This document shows positions 1 through 12,255 of a stretch of DNA of 64,000 bases, piece after piece. Position 1 is the first letter of the stretch. Every line of letters begins with the position of its first letter. Source of the DNA: Piromyces finnis (lineage: Eukaryota > Neocallimastigomycota > Neocallimastigomycetes > Neocallimastigales > Neocallimastigaceae); NCBI GenBank assembly GCA_002104945.1, contig MCFH01000079.1, forward strand, positions 140,154 through 204,153, read 5' to 3'. The translations under genes were made by a program, and so were the position numbers. The notes under the pieces are model-generated. The model did not search any database and was not told the origin of the DNA. It saw nothing but the letters and a program-made list of their open reading frames with translations.

Positions 1-373
1 ATGAAGACACTGTTAAATTTGGTAAACTTTATATAAATAATTATTGTTAAAATTATAAATATATAGAAAAACAGTATATTAACAAAAATATTCAAATTTT
101 GTTTTTATTTTTCATATAGATTTAGTATACAATAAAAATGAAACCCTTAATAATGGTAATGATAGTTTAAAAAAAAAAAGAGTGAAATATTATTTTTTTA
201 ATTAATAAAAAAAAATATGCACATCAAAGTAATATCGAAACTAATGTCAATGTTTTTTATTGTTATTATTATAAAAAACTATAGAAATGAGTAAAATTAA
301 CAATGAAGCCTACCTCCAATATTATAAACCAGAAAATATTGTTGTTTCTTACTCCAATGATAAAACATTATAA
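1..373 (+). CDS. 3' end of a spliced gene, possibly a ubiquitin-specific protease (partial)
   Basis: The window opens inside a gene. Three exon pieces join in one frame: <1-21, 120-155 and 285-373, each junction GT-AG and phase 1, giving about 48 C-terminal residues. The end contains INNEAYLQYYKPENIVVSYS and then TAA at 371-373. An acidic stretch followed by a short loop and [N/S]EAY-L-x-Y-Y is the usual ending of the USP/UCH catalytic domain, where the consensus is roughly EAYxLFY. That similarity is the only functional hint, so the family call is weak. The spliced frame is better supported, because three independent junctions keep phase and the codons look coding compared with the surrounding A/T. 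The 5' part lies outside the window. Confidence 0.45.
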
Positions 374-988
374 TTAAAAAAGCATTTAATTTTTTTTTAC
401 TCCCTACTCCCATTTTAAAAATTTTCTTCTTCAATAACTTTTATTTATTGTATATATTTCTATTAATTATTTCATTACCTATTATCATTATAAAAATAAA
501 GTGTAGGAGAAAAGCGATTCATAAATATATAAAATTATATCTAAATCATCATTTATTAAATAAAATCAATCTATACAAATTGTTAAATTTAAATGTTTTG
601 ATTATTTTATGTGTTAAGCATCCATGATGTCTGTCCAAAGATATATATATATATAAATTCCTTTTTAATATTATATCTGTTTTTTTAAAAGTGGTATATA
701 AAAAATAGGTTAGATTTATTAAATTATTATTAATATTAGTATTGATATAAAAGCCACAAATGCACACTATTTTTGTATTTCTAGTTTTTCTATATAAAGA
801 TATATAATGAATCAGCCACAATATATTAGATTTTATATTATTTAATAATTTGTAATTAAGAAAAGATAAAAATTTAATTAAATAATTTTAATAATTTGTA
901 TTCATAAAATAACTTTAAAAGTCAATAAGCAAAAAAAAGAAATTAAAATAAAATAAAAAAAAAAAAAAATAATAAAAGTAAAAATAAG
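374..988. other. A/T-rich intergenic region
   Basis: This 0.6 kb gap between the truncated first gene and the p47 gene holds A/T runs only. An open frame of 90 codons on the minus strand (549-821) is made of Asn/Ile/Tyr/Leu codons and is probably spurious. The last 60 bases before the p47 start are almost pure A, which is the usual context upstream of start codons in this window. Confidence 0.5.
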
Positions 989-3595
989 ATGGATCACAGT
1001 AATGAAATTCAAACTTTTGTTTCTATTGCTCAATGTTCTGAAGAACAAGGTTTATACATTATAAATTAAAATATTTCTTTAAATGAGTTGTCCATTAGAT
1101 TTTTAACATTTAAAAAAAAAAAGGAAAAACTTATTATAATATGTTTAAATAACATATAACATATGTTAACTACTTTTTCATATAATAAGCATTAACTATT
1201 TTAAAATATGACAATAATTAAATACTATCAATATTTAATAAAAATCAACAATTTATTATTAAATTAAATTTTATTCAAAGTCATATAAATATTTATCTAT
1301 ATATAAAAAAAAAATATTAATTATATACACAACTTTTTTTATGTAATTTAGCAAGAGAATGTTTAGAAAAATATGATTGGGATCTTAATGTAATTTCAAT
1401 ATAATAACATAAATTTAATATTATATTAATATATTCTTAATAATAATAAATATTTGAAATATCTAATTATCGATATATTATAAATAAAAATTTTAATCTT
1501 TTTTACAGGAAGCTTTAAACCATTTTGATTACTCTCAACATTCAACTAAAAAAACATCTTCTCAAAGGTATTTTTAAAGTTTAAATTTAAGTAACCTATG
1601 TATTATTAATAAAATCAAATTTCTATTTAAAAATATAAATTAGATATATATTAATAAATTTTATTTTATATTTCATTTCCTATATCATATACATAATATT
1701 GTTTTGAAACATTTTGAAAAAAAAAAAAAAAAGTTACTACCAAACCAACAAATTCGCCACTTTAGATAGTTTCAGACAACAACAAAATTCTAATAATGAT
1801 AATAACGATAATAAACAAAATTACTTTGCTGGTGGAGAACACTCGTAAATTTCCAATTCTATACATATAAAATGACAAAAGTGTTAAATTCAATAATTCT
1901 TTTCAAAAAAGTATACTTAATGAAAATTTTGTCTATTTATTATATATAATCCATTTGTTTTTTATTTTATTAGAGGAATTCTTATGGAAGGTGGTGAAGG
2001 TAGTCATACCAACCGTTTATTAAAAAAGATTTTTGAACGTGCCACTCAGTAAATATATTTATTTTTATTTTTTTGATATTTATTTCAAAACACAAGAATT
2101 ACTTATTTATTATTTAATACCCTTTCCTTTAAAAAAAAAAATCAATACCATTTTATTAATCAATATTTATAAAAATGATATTCTAATTTAAATATAAATA
2201 TTCAATTTTGATAGAGGTGGAAAAGCCAAGGCTGATGAAGAACAAGAAGAATTACCACAAGAACCAGAAAGATTCACCGGTGGTGGTAATTAACTATATT
2301 AAGAGTTATTTATATAAATTCTAATAGAAAAAAAAAAAAAAAAAATATTAATATTCTTTTATTATATAAAATTATAAAATTGAAATTTATTTTTAAAGGC
2401 TATAAATTAGGTAGTGATCAAGTAGATAGTGAATACTTTGGTGCTACATCTACAAATAAACCAAAACAAGAAAAGGTATTTAAATAGAATTTATTTTAAT
2501 AATTTTGATAAAGTGATATGTATATTATTTTGTTATTTCTCTAACTTGAGAGTATATAAAATAAAAAAAGGTAAAACGTATGATTACTTTCTGGAAGAAT
2601 GGTTTCAGTATTGATGACGGACCATTAATGGATTATGAAAGTCACAAAAATGTTTTAGAAAACTTAGAAAAAGGGTATAAAAATAAAATTATCATTTCTA
2701 TAAATACTCTCTATCATTAAATCTATATATTTTAAGATTGTAGATTGATTAATATAGTTGAGATAAAGCTTAAATAGTTAAAAAAAAAATACCTAATGAT
2801 TATATATTATTAATTCAAATATAAATAGTTACGCTCCAACTGATCTTTTCAATATTAAAAGAGGTGAAGAACTTTCAGTTGAAGTTTCACATCGTATGAG
2901 TGAAAATTACATTCCACCACCAACAAAGTTAAAGCCATTTGAAGGGGTTGGTCAAAAGTTAGGAAGGTAAGCGAGATAAATGAATTTAATTGTAAAAAAA
3001 AAAAATCATTACTCTCTAGTTTTCATTTATAATAATTTTTTTCCATAATTATAAAAAAAATATGCCACAGTTATGTTCCAGGTGTTGATGTTTCAAGTCC
3101 ACCACAACAACGTAAAGAAAGTCAATCAGAAACTAAAATTGAAGTTGATGAAAGTCAACCAACCACTTCTCTTCAAATCCGTCTTTCAAATGGTTCAAGG
3201 TAAGCGATAAATATATATATATACAAAAGTCATTTTGTATTATATTCGTCAATATATGGCATATTTAATTATTTTTTTACCATTAATTTTTTTTTCCTTT
3301 TTTATGAAACAGAGAAATGGCTACTTTCAATCACACCCACACTGTTGGTGATGTCATGCAATACATCAAGAGGTAAAACATATTATTTATATTTCATAAT
3401 CTATTCAATACAATAATATTTATATATTAAATAATTTTCTTTTTTTATATATTATATTATTATATTAGTATTAATTCTGACGCAAGACCATTCATAATAA
3501 AAACTTCTTTCCCAAACAAGGAATATCGCGATGTTAACCAAACTTTAAAAGATGCTGATCTTTTAGATGCTGTTATTATTCAACATCACTTATAA
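989..3595 (+). CDS. SHP1: p47/Shp1-type p97 (Cdc48) cofactor, UBA-SEP-UBX protein
   Basis: Twelve exons: 989-1049, 1352-1389, 1509-1567, 1734-1844, 1974-2048, 2215-2285, 2399-2475, 2571-2674, 2829-2966, 3071-3199, 3313-3372 and 3469-3595. All junctions are GT-AG and the product is 349 residues. Residues 1-45 form a UBA-like domain ([16 protein letters not shown]). A short KFATLDSF segment follows in the linker. The SEP domain spans about 165-245 ([16 protein letters not shown]). The UBX domain fills about 272-349 and ends with the p47-like loop SFPNKEY, where other UBX proteins have the FPR p97-binding loop, followed by [17 protein letters not shown]. In known p47/Shp1 proteins this layout links ubiquitinated cargo to the AAA ATPase p97/Cdc48 in membrane fusion and protein degradation. 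Eleven introns is a lot for this size. Exon 4 could also start later (at 1771), but the longer form keeps the conserved FATL motif. Confidence 0.9.
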
Positions 3596-5497
3596 ATTTA
3601 ATATAATATTATTTTTTGATTCATAAAAAATATTATTAATTTACATGATTTTCAATAATTATCAACAATTATCAGTACCAGTAGTAATTCAAAAAAAAAA
3701 AAAAATACTATTACTATTATTTTGTATTTAAATTTATTCATAAATAAAAACTGCTCATATTATAAATTCAAAAAAAAAAAGAAATAACTAGTGAATAAAT
3801 ACATAAATTTATTTATTATCCTCATATTTTATGTATAAATCACATGGATATTCTAAATTAAATTTTGTGTCACCATTATTTTAAGAAAGATGATGGTATT
3901 ATCCACCTTGACACAAATTTTTTTAATGCTCTATAAAAAAAGAGAATGTCGGATTAATTATTTTTAACCAATAATTATTTCCGTAAAATTCCGACCATAC
4001 CTATTTATATTAAAAATGATGTTGAAAGAGTTTTTTTTTTTTTTTTTGTTATATAAAAGAAGATTTTTTTTGGTTTTTTTTTATCAGCATAATACTTTTA
4101 ATTCTTTTTAAGAATAATAGGTTATAATGTTGTTATTATATAATATAAAGGCACCTTTTTATTCTAAATAATTTTATGCTTATGTATACATACTATTTAT
4201 CTACTATGTATAGTATAGTAATAGCTAATAAGTCGTTATAGCATTACCTTATTAAATTTAGTACATCATATTTAAAAAACAAATTTCTTTCCTTTAAATA
4301 AGAGTAATATTCATTATTTTGTTATTATGCTTTATAAAATATCAATTTTATATGAAAAAATCAACAAACTTATATTTTATTATATAATAGTAAATGCTGT
4401 TATCTTTGTTATCATACTTTATACAATAATATTCTTTTTTATTATTATTATTAGTAGTAGTAGTATTATTATTCATTGAACTTTTATATCTTATTAATGC
4501 TTAATAACATTTTTCCTTTCTTTCTACTTCATCTCTTCTCCTACAGCTACGTCCAAGGCATGCATAGACTAAAACTCCGCTACTTTTACATTAAAAATTA
4601 ATACATTAAAATGTATCAAATTTTGTTACATATTTTGTATTATGTAATTGTAAAATGTATCATGTAATTGTAATATTTCCATTATTATTTGTTGTATTAT
4701 CTCACTTTTTTTATTGATAATTACGGTATAATTAATTTTATTCAATCCCACCAATAATATTTAAATAATAAATTTTTTTTTATTTATATTAAATAGATTT
4801 ATATATAGAATTGAATGTATATATAAAATCAATAGTAAAATGTAATAATTAATACTTTTATATATGATTTAGTGATATGAAAAAAAAAATGTAATAAATA
4901 TTTTTTTGTTTTGATTTTATTCTTTTTTGGTTATTTTTATTAAATAATAATCATTATTACTTTTTTTTTTTTTCATTTAACCTTTTTTATACCTACTAAC
5001 AAAAAAAAATTATTAATTATAAATGCATTTAATAATGTCAAACTTTTTGAATATATAAAATAAATAAATAAAAATGAATTAAAAAGAATTATTATTCTCA
5101 TGTTATATATAGTCAATATGAGTTTTAAAAATGGTGTAGATATAGCATTTTAATAATTATATTGATAGTAAAAATTAAGTGTATTATGAAATATCATTGA
5201 TTCCTATATAAAAAATTATTCTCTTTTCTTCCTTTTAAAAAAAAATAATATCAATAATATTATATTATATATTAATGATTTATCAATATTAGAATTGAAT
5301 TTATTATATATGATTGTATATGTGTTTTAATATATTATCTTTGCATATATAATATATTAATCAATTTAACTTTTTTTTTGGTAAAAAATTTTTCTATAAA
5401 AAAGAAATTTAGTTAAAATAAATCTTTTTTCTTTTCGTAATTTCATTAATAAAAAATATATTAATATTTTTTTAAATCGCCTTACCAAGTCATCAAA
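3596..5497. other. A/T-rich intergenic region
   Basis: The 1.9 kb between p47 and the succinyl-CoA ligase gene is almost all A/T with T runs and short AGT/ATT repeats. One patch near 4530-4585 is clearly less A/T-rich (TCTCCTACAGCTACGTCCAA and following bases), but no frame or RNA fold could be assigned to it. Confidence 0.5.
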
Positions 5498-7109
5498 ATG
5501 ATTTCTGGCAACGTTCTCACTAAGACTTCAGGTAGAATATATGAAAGTTCAGAGATATATGGAGTGAAAGTTAAAGATGGAGAAGAGTTAAAAAAAAAAA
5601 AAAAAAGCAACAATTAAAAAATAGAATAGATAGTATACAATAAGTAAATGAAATTGAATGTGAAATGAATAGATGATGTCATTTATTAATCAAAATATAC
5701 ATTTGGAATAAATAAATAATAAAAATAAATAAATAAGTGAAAAGGTGGAATGGAAATGTTTAATAAAAAGAATGAAAAATAATATGAATATGATCAAAAA
5801 AAAAAAAAACATTTTAAATAGAAATCTATATACTAAAATTGTATAAATTATTTAAATATTTAGTCTCTACTTGCAAGAGATTATACTCTACTGCCTACGA
5901 TGCTACCTTAAAGAACTTACTTATCAACAAGAACACTAAGGTCATCACCCAAGGTTTCACTGGTAAACAAGTATGTAAAATAAAAAAAAAAAAAACATAG
6001 ATTAATCAATCATTAAAAAAAAAAAAATCTAGATTCATTAATGAAAATGTAATATATGTTAATCTTGTTAATGTTTAAAATATTATTTTAAAATAGGGTA
6101 CTTTCCACGCCAAGAATGCCCTTGCTTACGGTACTAAGATGGTCGGTGGTGTTTCCCCAAAGAAGGCCGGTACCGTTCACTTAGGTCTTCCAGTCTTCAA
6201 GTCTGTTCAAGATGTAAGTTTTAAATATTATTAAAAATAAAAAGAAAAATTGATTATTAAATTGAAAAATATTAAATTTAAATAGGCTTGTGACAAGCTT
6301 CACCCAGATGCTTCCGTCATCTACGTCCCACCACCAGGTGCTGCTGCTGCTATCTTAGAAGCTATTGAAGCTGAAGTTCCATTAGTTGTTTGTATTACCG
6401 AAGGTATTCCACAACAAGATATGGTTAAGGTAAATTAAAAAAAATGATATCTATATTATACATATTTAGTAAAGTAATTTTGAAAAAAGATTATTAAATA
6501 TAACCATAAAATTTTTATGAATAGGTTGTTGATGCTCTTAACTCCCAAAACAAGTCTAGACTTGTTGGTCCAAACTGTCCAGGTGTCATTAAGGCTGAAG
6601 AATGTAAGATTGGTATTATGCCAGGTCACATTCACACCAAGGGTAAGATCGGTATTGTTTCTCGTTCTGGTACTCTTACCTACGAAGCCGTCAACCAAAC
6701 TACCAAGGCTGGTTTAGGTCAAACCTACTCCTTCGGTATTGGTGGTGATCCATTCAACGGTACTAACTTCATTGATGCCCTCAAGATCTTCCTTGATGAT
6801 GACAACACTGAAGGTATTGTCCTTATTGGTGAAATTGGTGGTTCTGCTGAAGAAGAAGCCTCTGAATTCCTTAAGCAATACAACCTTACCCGTAAGGTTC
6901 CAAAGCCAGTTGTTTCCTTCATTGCTGGTCGTACTGCTCCACCAGGCCGTCGTATGGGTCACGCTGGTGCCATTGTTGCTGGTGGTAAGGGTGGTGCTGA
7001 CGACAAGGTCAAGGCTCTCCAATCCGCTGGTGTTGTTGTCTCCGCTTCCCCAGCTCAAATGGGTGTTAAGTTAAGAGAAACTATGCTTGCTCGTGGTTTA
7101 ATCCATTAA
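5498..7109 (+). CDS. LSC1: Succinyl-CoA ligase alpha subunit, probably hydrogenosomal
   Basis: Five exons (5498-5531, 5864-5970, 6097-6213, 6286-6429, 6525-7109) encode 328 residues. The enzyme interconverts succinyl-CoA and succinate with formation of ATP (or GTP). Residues 1-20 form a short basic presequence ending in [12 protein letters not shown], with an Arg just before the likely cleavage point. The CoA-binding Rossmann half follows ([20 protein letters not shown], then GGVSPKKAG). The phosphorylated histidine is about His280 in [20 protein letters not shown], and the C-terminus is the usual [18 protein letters not shown]. In anaerobic fungi this enzyme acts in the hydrogenosome, making ATP by substrate-level phosphorylation after acetate:succinate CoA-transferase. 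The presequence is consistent with that, but the site is inferred from the lineage. Codon use is sharply biased to C/G-ending codons (AAC, AAG, GTC, GCC, TTC), unlike its neighbours, suggesting high expression. Confidence 0.96.
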
Positions 7110-9726
7110 ATTATTTAATCATACTTAGAAATTTTGTGATTTTATTTTTTTTCTTTTAATTTCTTTTTTGAACCCTCAATGTGAGCTTTGAAAGTACAAC
7201 GTAGAATAGAAGAAAAGAATAAAATTTGCGAGTAATATACCTAAATTATATCAATAAAAAATAAATAACAAATTATAATCTTATTAATACATAAAAAAAG
7301 GTAGTTTATCATAATGAACTTTATTTTTTTATTAATAAATTATGAGTAAATAATAAAAAAAAGCCTCCCAAATCCATAACAAATAATTTTTAAAAATTTT
7401 ATTATATATATATTTTGTTAAAAACTAAAAGTTAAAAAAACATATTTATTCTGCTTAATAATACAAAATTACAAAATATTCTCTTTTATTTAGAAAAATT
7501 ACAAAAAAAAAATTTGCAAATTACAATAAAAAAAATACAATTATATAATAAAAAACTCAACATTTTTTATATATAAAATATTTAGAGTTGACTTTTTTTT
7601 AAAAAAAAAAAAGTATACCTTGGTATTTTCTTGACTTTTTGTAAAAAAAATGGAGTGAAAGGTTTAAAAAAAAAAAAAAAAAGGAAAGTATCAATAGGTT
7701 TTTTATAGTAATATCAAAAGTGTTTTGTAAAACGTGAATCATTTCAAAAGCATTGGTATATGGGGGTAGGAATTTATATTTTAATTCCAGTACATCAGAT
7801 GTTGGTTTTTTTTTTATTAGTAGTAGTAGTACTAGTATTTTTATTACTTTTTTTTTTTCGATAATTCAAAAACATCTTTTAAAATAAAAGTTTTTTTTTT
7901 TTTAATTTTGTATTTATGAACACCGTTTATTTAAAGCTTAAACCTAAAAAAAAAAAAAAAAGTTTAAAAAAATATAACACACTCTATTTTTCACACGATT
8001 TATCATCTTTTCTCTATTTTTTTTTTTTTTACACTTTTATAGAAGGATAACATTTATTCTTGCAAGTCTATTTATCCTTTTTTATTAGTAGTAGTAGTAG
8101 TAGTATGTTTTTTGCTTTTTTTTTTTTTTTATTACTTAATATTGTATTTATTTTATTCCCTTTACAAAGTTTAAAAAGAATTAAAAGTGAAGCAACCTAT
8201 TTCACCCATTATTAAAAGGAAAAAAAATTCAATGGTTGTATAAAGTTTAAAATTAATACGATTAATAATATTATTTAATGATGTTGTATTAACAAAAAAA
8301 AAAAAAAAAAAAAAAAAAGCGACCTCATTTATTATTCTAAAAAGAGTTGTTGTTTATTTGTTATTTGCGATTTTTCTTGTCTAGTGATACTATTATTAAT
8401 ATAAATTTTTTTAAAGTTTTTTTTTATAAACATCATCATTATCACCATTACACCATTACAACTAGTAGTACCTTCCCCTATTAATAAATAGTTTAGTGTG
8501 GTTAAATAATACCAATAATAATAATTATAAAAATTGGGTTAAATCTATACCTTTTTGTCTTACTTTATTATTACCTATTCATTTTAAATTATTATTTCAT
8601 ATAAATATATGAATTTTTTTTTTTTTTGCTTAGTAAATTAGTAATAATTATTTATTATTATTTATTATTGTTTATTATTAGATAAAAAAAGAAAAAAAGA
8701 GGGAATAAAAAATTTATTTAATATAAATAATTAAACTGAAAAATAATATATTAAATAATAAATAAATATATAATCGACCATATATTATTTCTTAATATAT
8801 TAATCAATTAATAAATCTTTTAAATATATATAAAGAAAAAAAAAAACAGTGTAATAATAAGCTTTTTTTTTTTTAAAATTGTGTAATATATAAATATCCA
8901 AAGGTAGATGTTAAAAAAAAAACAATAAAATTAAATGTTGTACATATACATAGTTTTCATTAGTAGATATTATGATATGTTAAATAAATTGTATATATAA
9001 AAAAACTTGTACATTTGATGAAAGAGAAAAATGAATTTTAAAAGATTTAATGAAATTAAAATATGGAAATAATCAAAATGAAATTATATTATTTTCAATT
9101 GATAATATAATGAAAATCAATGTAGTATATAGAGGAGAAAGTGAAATAACATTGAATTAATTCGATAACATCATATTAACACTAATATAAATGGCATAAA
9201 ATATACTATTTAAAAATATATATATTATGGGAGTACTAAAATGGATGATAAATTAATCAATGAAATAATTTATAGCAAAAATTTTATTAAAATTCAATGT
9301 TCAATATTCTACATAAATGTAAAAAATAATTGTTTGATAAAAGTAAAAATAATAATAATAAATGAAAGAAACCGCCGCTAATAAATCCATATTTAAATTT
9401 ATCAAATTTGAATTTAAAAATTGAATTTTTATATATTTTTTGAAAATTTGATGAAAAATCAAATAAGAGATTTTCATATTTAATATATAAAATTCTCTAT
9501 GCCTATATAGAATATATAAAATACTAAAACATTGGCATACTCAATAAAAATTTGAATATCATATAAAAAAAAAGATATTTGAATTTAAGTGAGATCTTGT
9601 TAAACTAATAAATAATATATACTTTATGATTACTAATATATTATAAATAAATAATTTTTATGACAATAATAATAATAATAATAATAATAGAAAAAAAAAG
9701 AAAGAAATAAATAAAATAAATATAAA
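7110..9726. other. A/T-rich intergenic region
   Basis: This 2.6 kb region has long A and T runs, several short AGT repeats (about 7818-7834 and 8085-8106) and (AAT)n tracts close to the CDC34 start (9660-9690). A small GC patch, ACCGCCGCTAATAAATCC, sits at about 9370. No gene is seen on either strand. Confidence 0.5.
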
Positions 9727-12255
9727 ATGTCGGCAGCCCAAACTCTTCAAAGACAATTTAGAGGTAAATTACTTTAAACGAAAATATAATAGTTGACATA
9801 TATATAAAGTTATAATAAAATATTAACTTTTTTTTTTTTCTAATGAATGATTTTTATATATATTTATTTTAACTATGGATAATAAAGAATTTCAAAAAAA
9901 TCCACTCCCAGGTTTTAATGTAAGATGGTTTTTTTAAAAAAAAAAAAGAAAAGGTTGATTAAGGATTATATAATATTAATACAAAAATGAATAAATAATA
10001 ATTTTTAGGTTGAATTAAAAGAAGATAATATTTTTGTATGGGAGTATGTATTATGTATTATATACTATATTTTAAAATATAAATAAATGTTTTTTTTTTC
10101 TATTAATAAATTAGTATATGAAAATCTAATTGTCTATTAATAATTAATCTTTAAAAAAGTATTGGAATTTTTGGTCCACCAGATACTATCTATGAAGGCG
10201 GTTATTTTAAAGTGAGTTTATTTTATATAGATAATCTTTTATTATTATGTTTATTAATTATTTATTTATATAGATAATCTTTTATTATTATGTTTATTAA
10301 TTATTTATTTATATAGATAATCTTTTATTATTATGTTTATTAATTATTTATTTATATAGATAATCTTTTATTATTATGTTTATTAATTAATTATTTATAT
10401 AGATAGTCTTTTATTATTATGTTTATTAATTATTTATTTATATAGATAATCTTTTATTATTATGTTTATTAATTAATTATTTATATAGATAGTCTTTTAT
10501 TATTATGTTTATTAATTATTTATTTATATAGATAATCTTTTATTATTATGTTTATTAATTATTTATTTATATAGATAATCTTTTATTATTATGTTTATTA
10601 ATTAATTATTTATATAGATAGTCTTTTATTATTATGTTTATTAATTATTTATTTATATAGATAGTCTTTTATTATTATGTTTATTAATTAATTATTTATA
10701 TAGATAGTCTTTTATTATTATGTTTATTAATTAATTATTTATATAGATAGTCTTTTATTATTATGTTTATTAATTAATTATTTATTTATTATATCTTTTA
10801 TTTAAAGGCCACCATGAAATTCTCAGAAGATTACCCATTTAATCCACCATCATTCACCTTTAATAATCCATTCTATCATGTAAATATTCTTTAAAATAGG
10901 CATATGGAATAAAAAAAAAATATTAATAATAAATAAAAGAAAAAATCATTTTTCTTGTTTATATGGATATCAAAGTAATTATATTAATCAATATCTATTG
11001 TTTTAATTAATATTAAATTCTATTTATTCAAACAATTGCTATTTTAAATAGCCAAATGTGTAAGTATTTATGAGAATTTATTTAGTAATGAAAAGATAAA
11101 ATTTTATATGTTCATATTTAATAATGATAATATCTCTATTAAATATAATTTATATTTCCTATTCACGTTATTATCAGTTATACTGATGGTCGTTTATGTA
11201 TTTCTATTTTACATCCACCAACACCAGATCCAATGAGGTAGAGTATCATAAGTAAATATCATTCATTAATATATTAAATCTTTTTTTAATTTTACCTCTA
11301 AAATAAATATATAGTGGTGAACGTCCAGAAGAAAGATGGAATCCAACTCAATCCGTTGAAAGTAAATATAGAAATAGAAACTTTAATGATCAATAGAAAA
11401 AAAAGAAGAAAAAAAAAAAGAAAAGAAAAAAAGAAAAATTATTATATTTAATAGTTTGATTATCTAATATTTTTTGAAAATCAATAATGAAATTAAATAT
11501 TATAAATTTCATAATTCAAAAACAGGTATTTTACTTTCTGTTATTTCATTATTAACTGATCCAAATGTTTCATCACCTGCTAATGTTGATGCTGGTGTAA
11601 GTAATTCATAAATTCATACAAATCAGCACTATAGCCAAAATATATTTTATATATATTTTACTAAAAAAAAAAAAAAAAAAAGGAAAAATAAAATATACGA
11701 TCTAAATGTATATATATTGACATGTAATTTTTTTTTTTTACCTTTTTCAGGTTATGTACAGAAACGATAGAAAACAATATGAACAAATAGTCCGTGAAGA
11801 AGTTGAAAGATCAAAAAGAGATATTCCAGAAAATGTTACTGTTCCAAAATCAGGTTAATTATTTTTTTAATCAATAGTTGTTGCTGTTGTTGTTGTTGTT
11901 GTTGTTGTTGTTACAATCAATAATATTTGAATAAATAAATGTTTTTTTTATTATTATTATTATTAACATTTTAATTATTATACTTTGTTTTATTTTCATC
12001 TCTATCGATATTAGCGGAAGACTTTATAGTAAAAAATCAACCAGAAATTGAAGAAGATGAATCTTTCTGGTATGATGATGAAGTTGATGAAGTAAGTGAT
12101 GATGATAACTATTTATAAATTTTAATATTTATTCCTATCCTATTAACTATATTAATGCTGATACTGATAATGATGTTATAATTAATATTATTAAATAAAA
12201 TTAAAAATAAAATTAAAATTAGGAATGGGATGAAGATTACATGTCTGATGAATAA
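9727..12255 (+). CDS. CDC34: Ubiquitin-conjugating enzyme E2, CDC34/UBE2R class
   Basis: Twelve exons: 9727-9763, 9888-9919, 10009-10043, 10160-10211, 10808-10879, 11052-11059, 11178-11237, 11315-11361, 11526-11596, 11751-11853, 12015-12091 and 12223-12255. The product is 208 residues. The UBC fold fills residues 1-170. The FNNPFYHPNV segment precedes the active-site cysteine, about Cys86 in YTDGRLCISIL. The loop after the cysteine, HPPTPDPMSGERPEERWNPT, carries the acidic insertion of the Cdc34/UBE2R and UBE2G class. The C-terminus is strongly acidic (EIEEDESFWYDDEVDEEWDE), as in Cdc34, where it docks on the Cul1-Rbx1 part of SCF ligases. The enzyme would transfer ubiquitin for SCF-type ligases and build K48 chains. 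UBE2G1 is the main alternative, but the acidic tail favours Cdc34. Exon 6 is only 8 nt and is fixed by frame and by the conserved HPNV sequence. Intron 4 is expanded by a 43-bp minisatellite. Confidence 0.93.
10229..10790 (+). repeat. 43-bp minisatellite inside CDC34 intron 4
   Basis: About 13 tandem copies of a 43-bp A/T unit, marked by AGATAATC or AGATAGTC, recur at 10229, 10272, 10315, 10358 and onward to about 10790. Two unit types, differing at the AATC/AGTC position and in the neighbouring TTAATTATT/TTAATTAATT, are interspersed. The array makes up most of the 596-nt intron, while the other introns of the gene are 89-177 nt. Every unit contains TATATAG, which resembles the 3' splice sites used in this window. 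Confidence 0.95.

Noticed and set aside
6456-7074. Four additional frames over the last exon of succinyl-CoA ligase
   Set aside because: Shadows of a codon-biased real exon; none has independent features.
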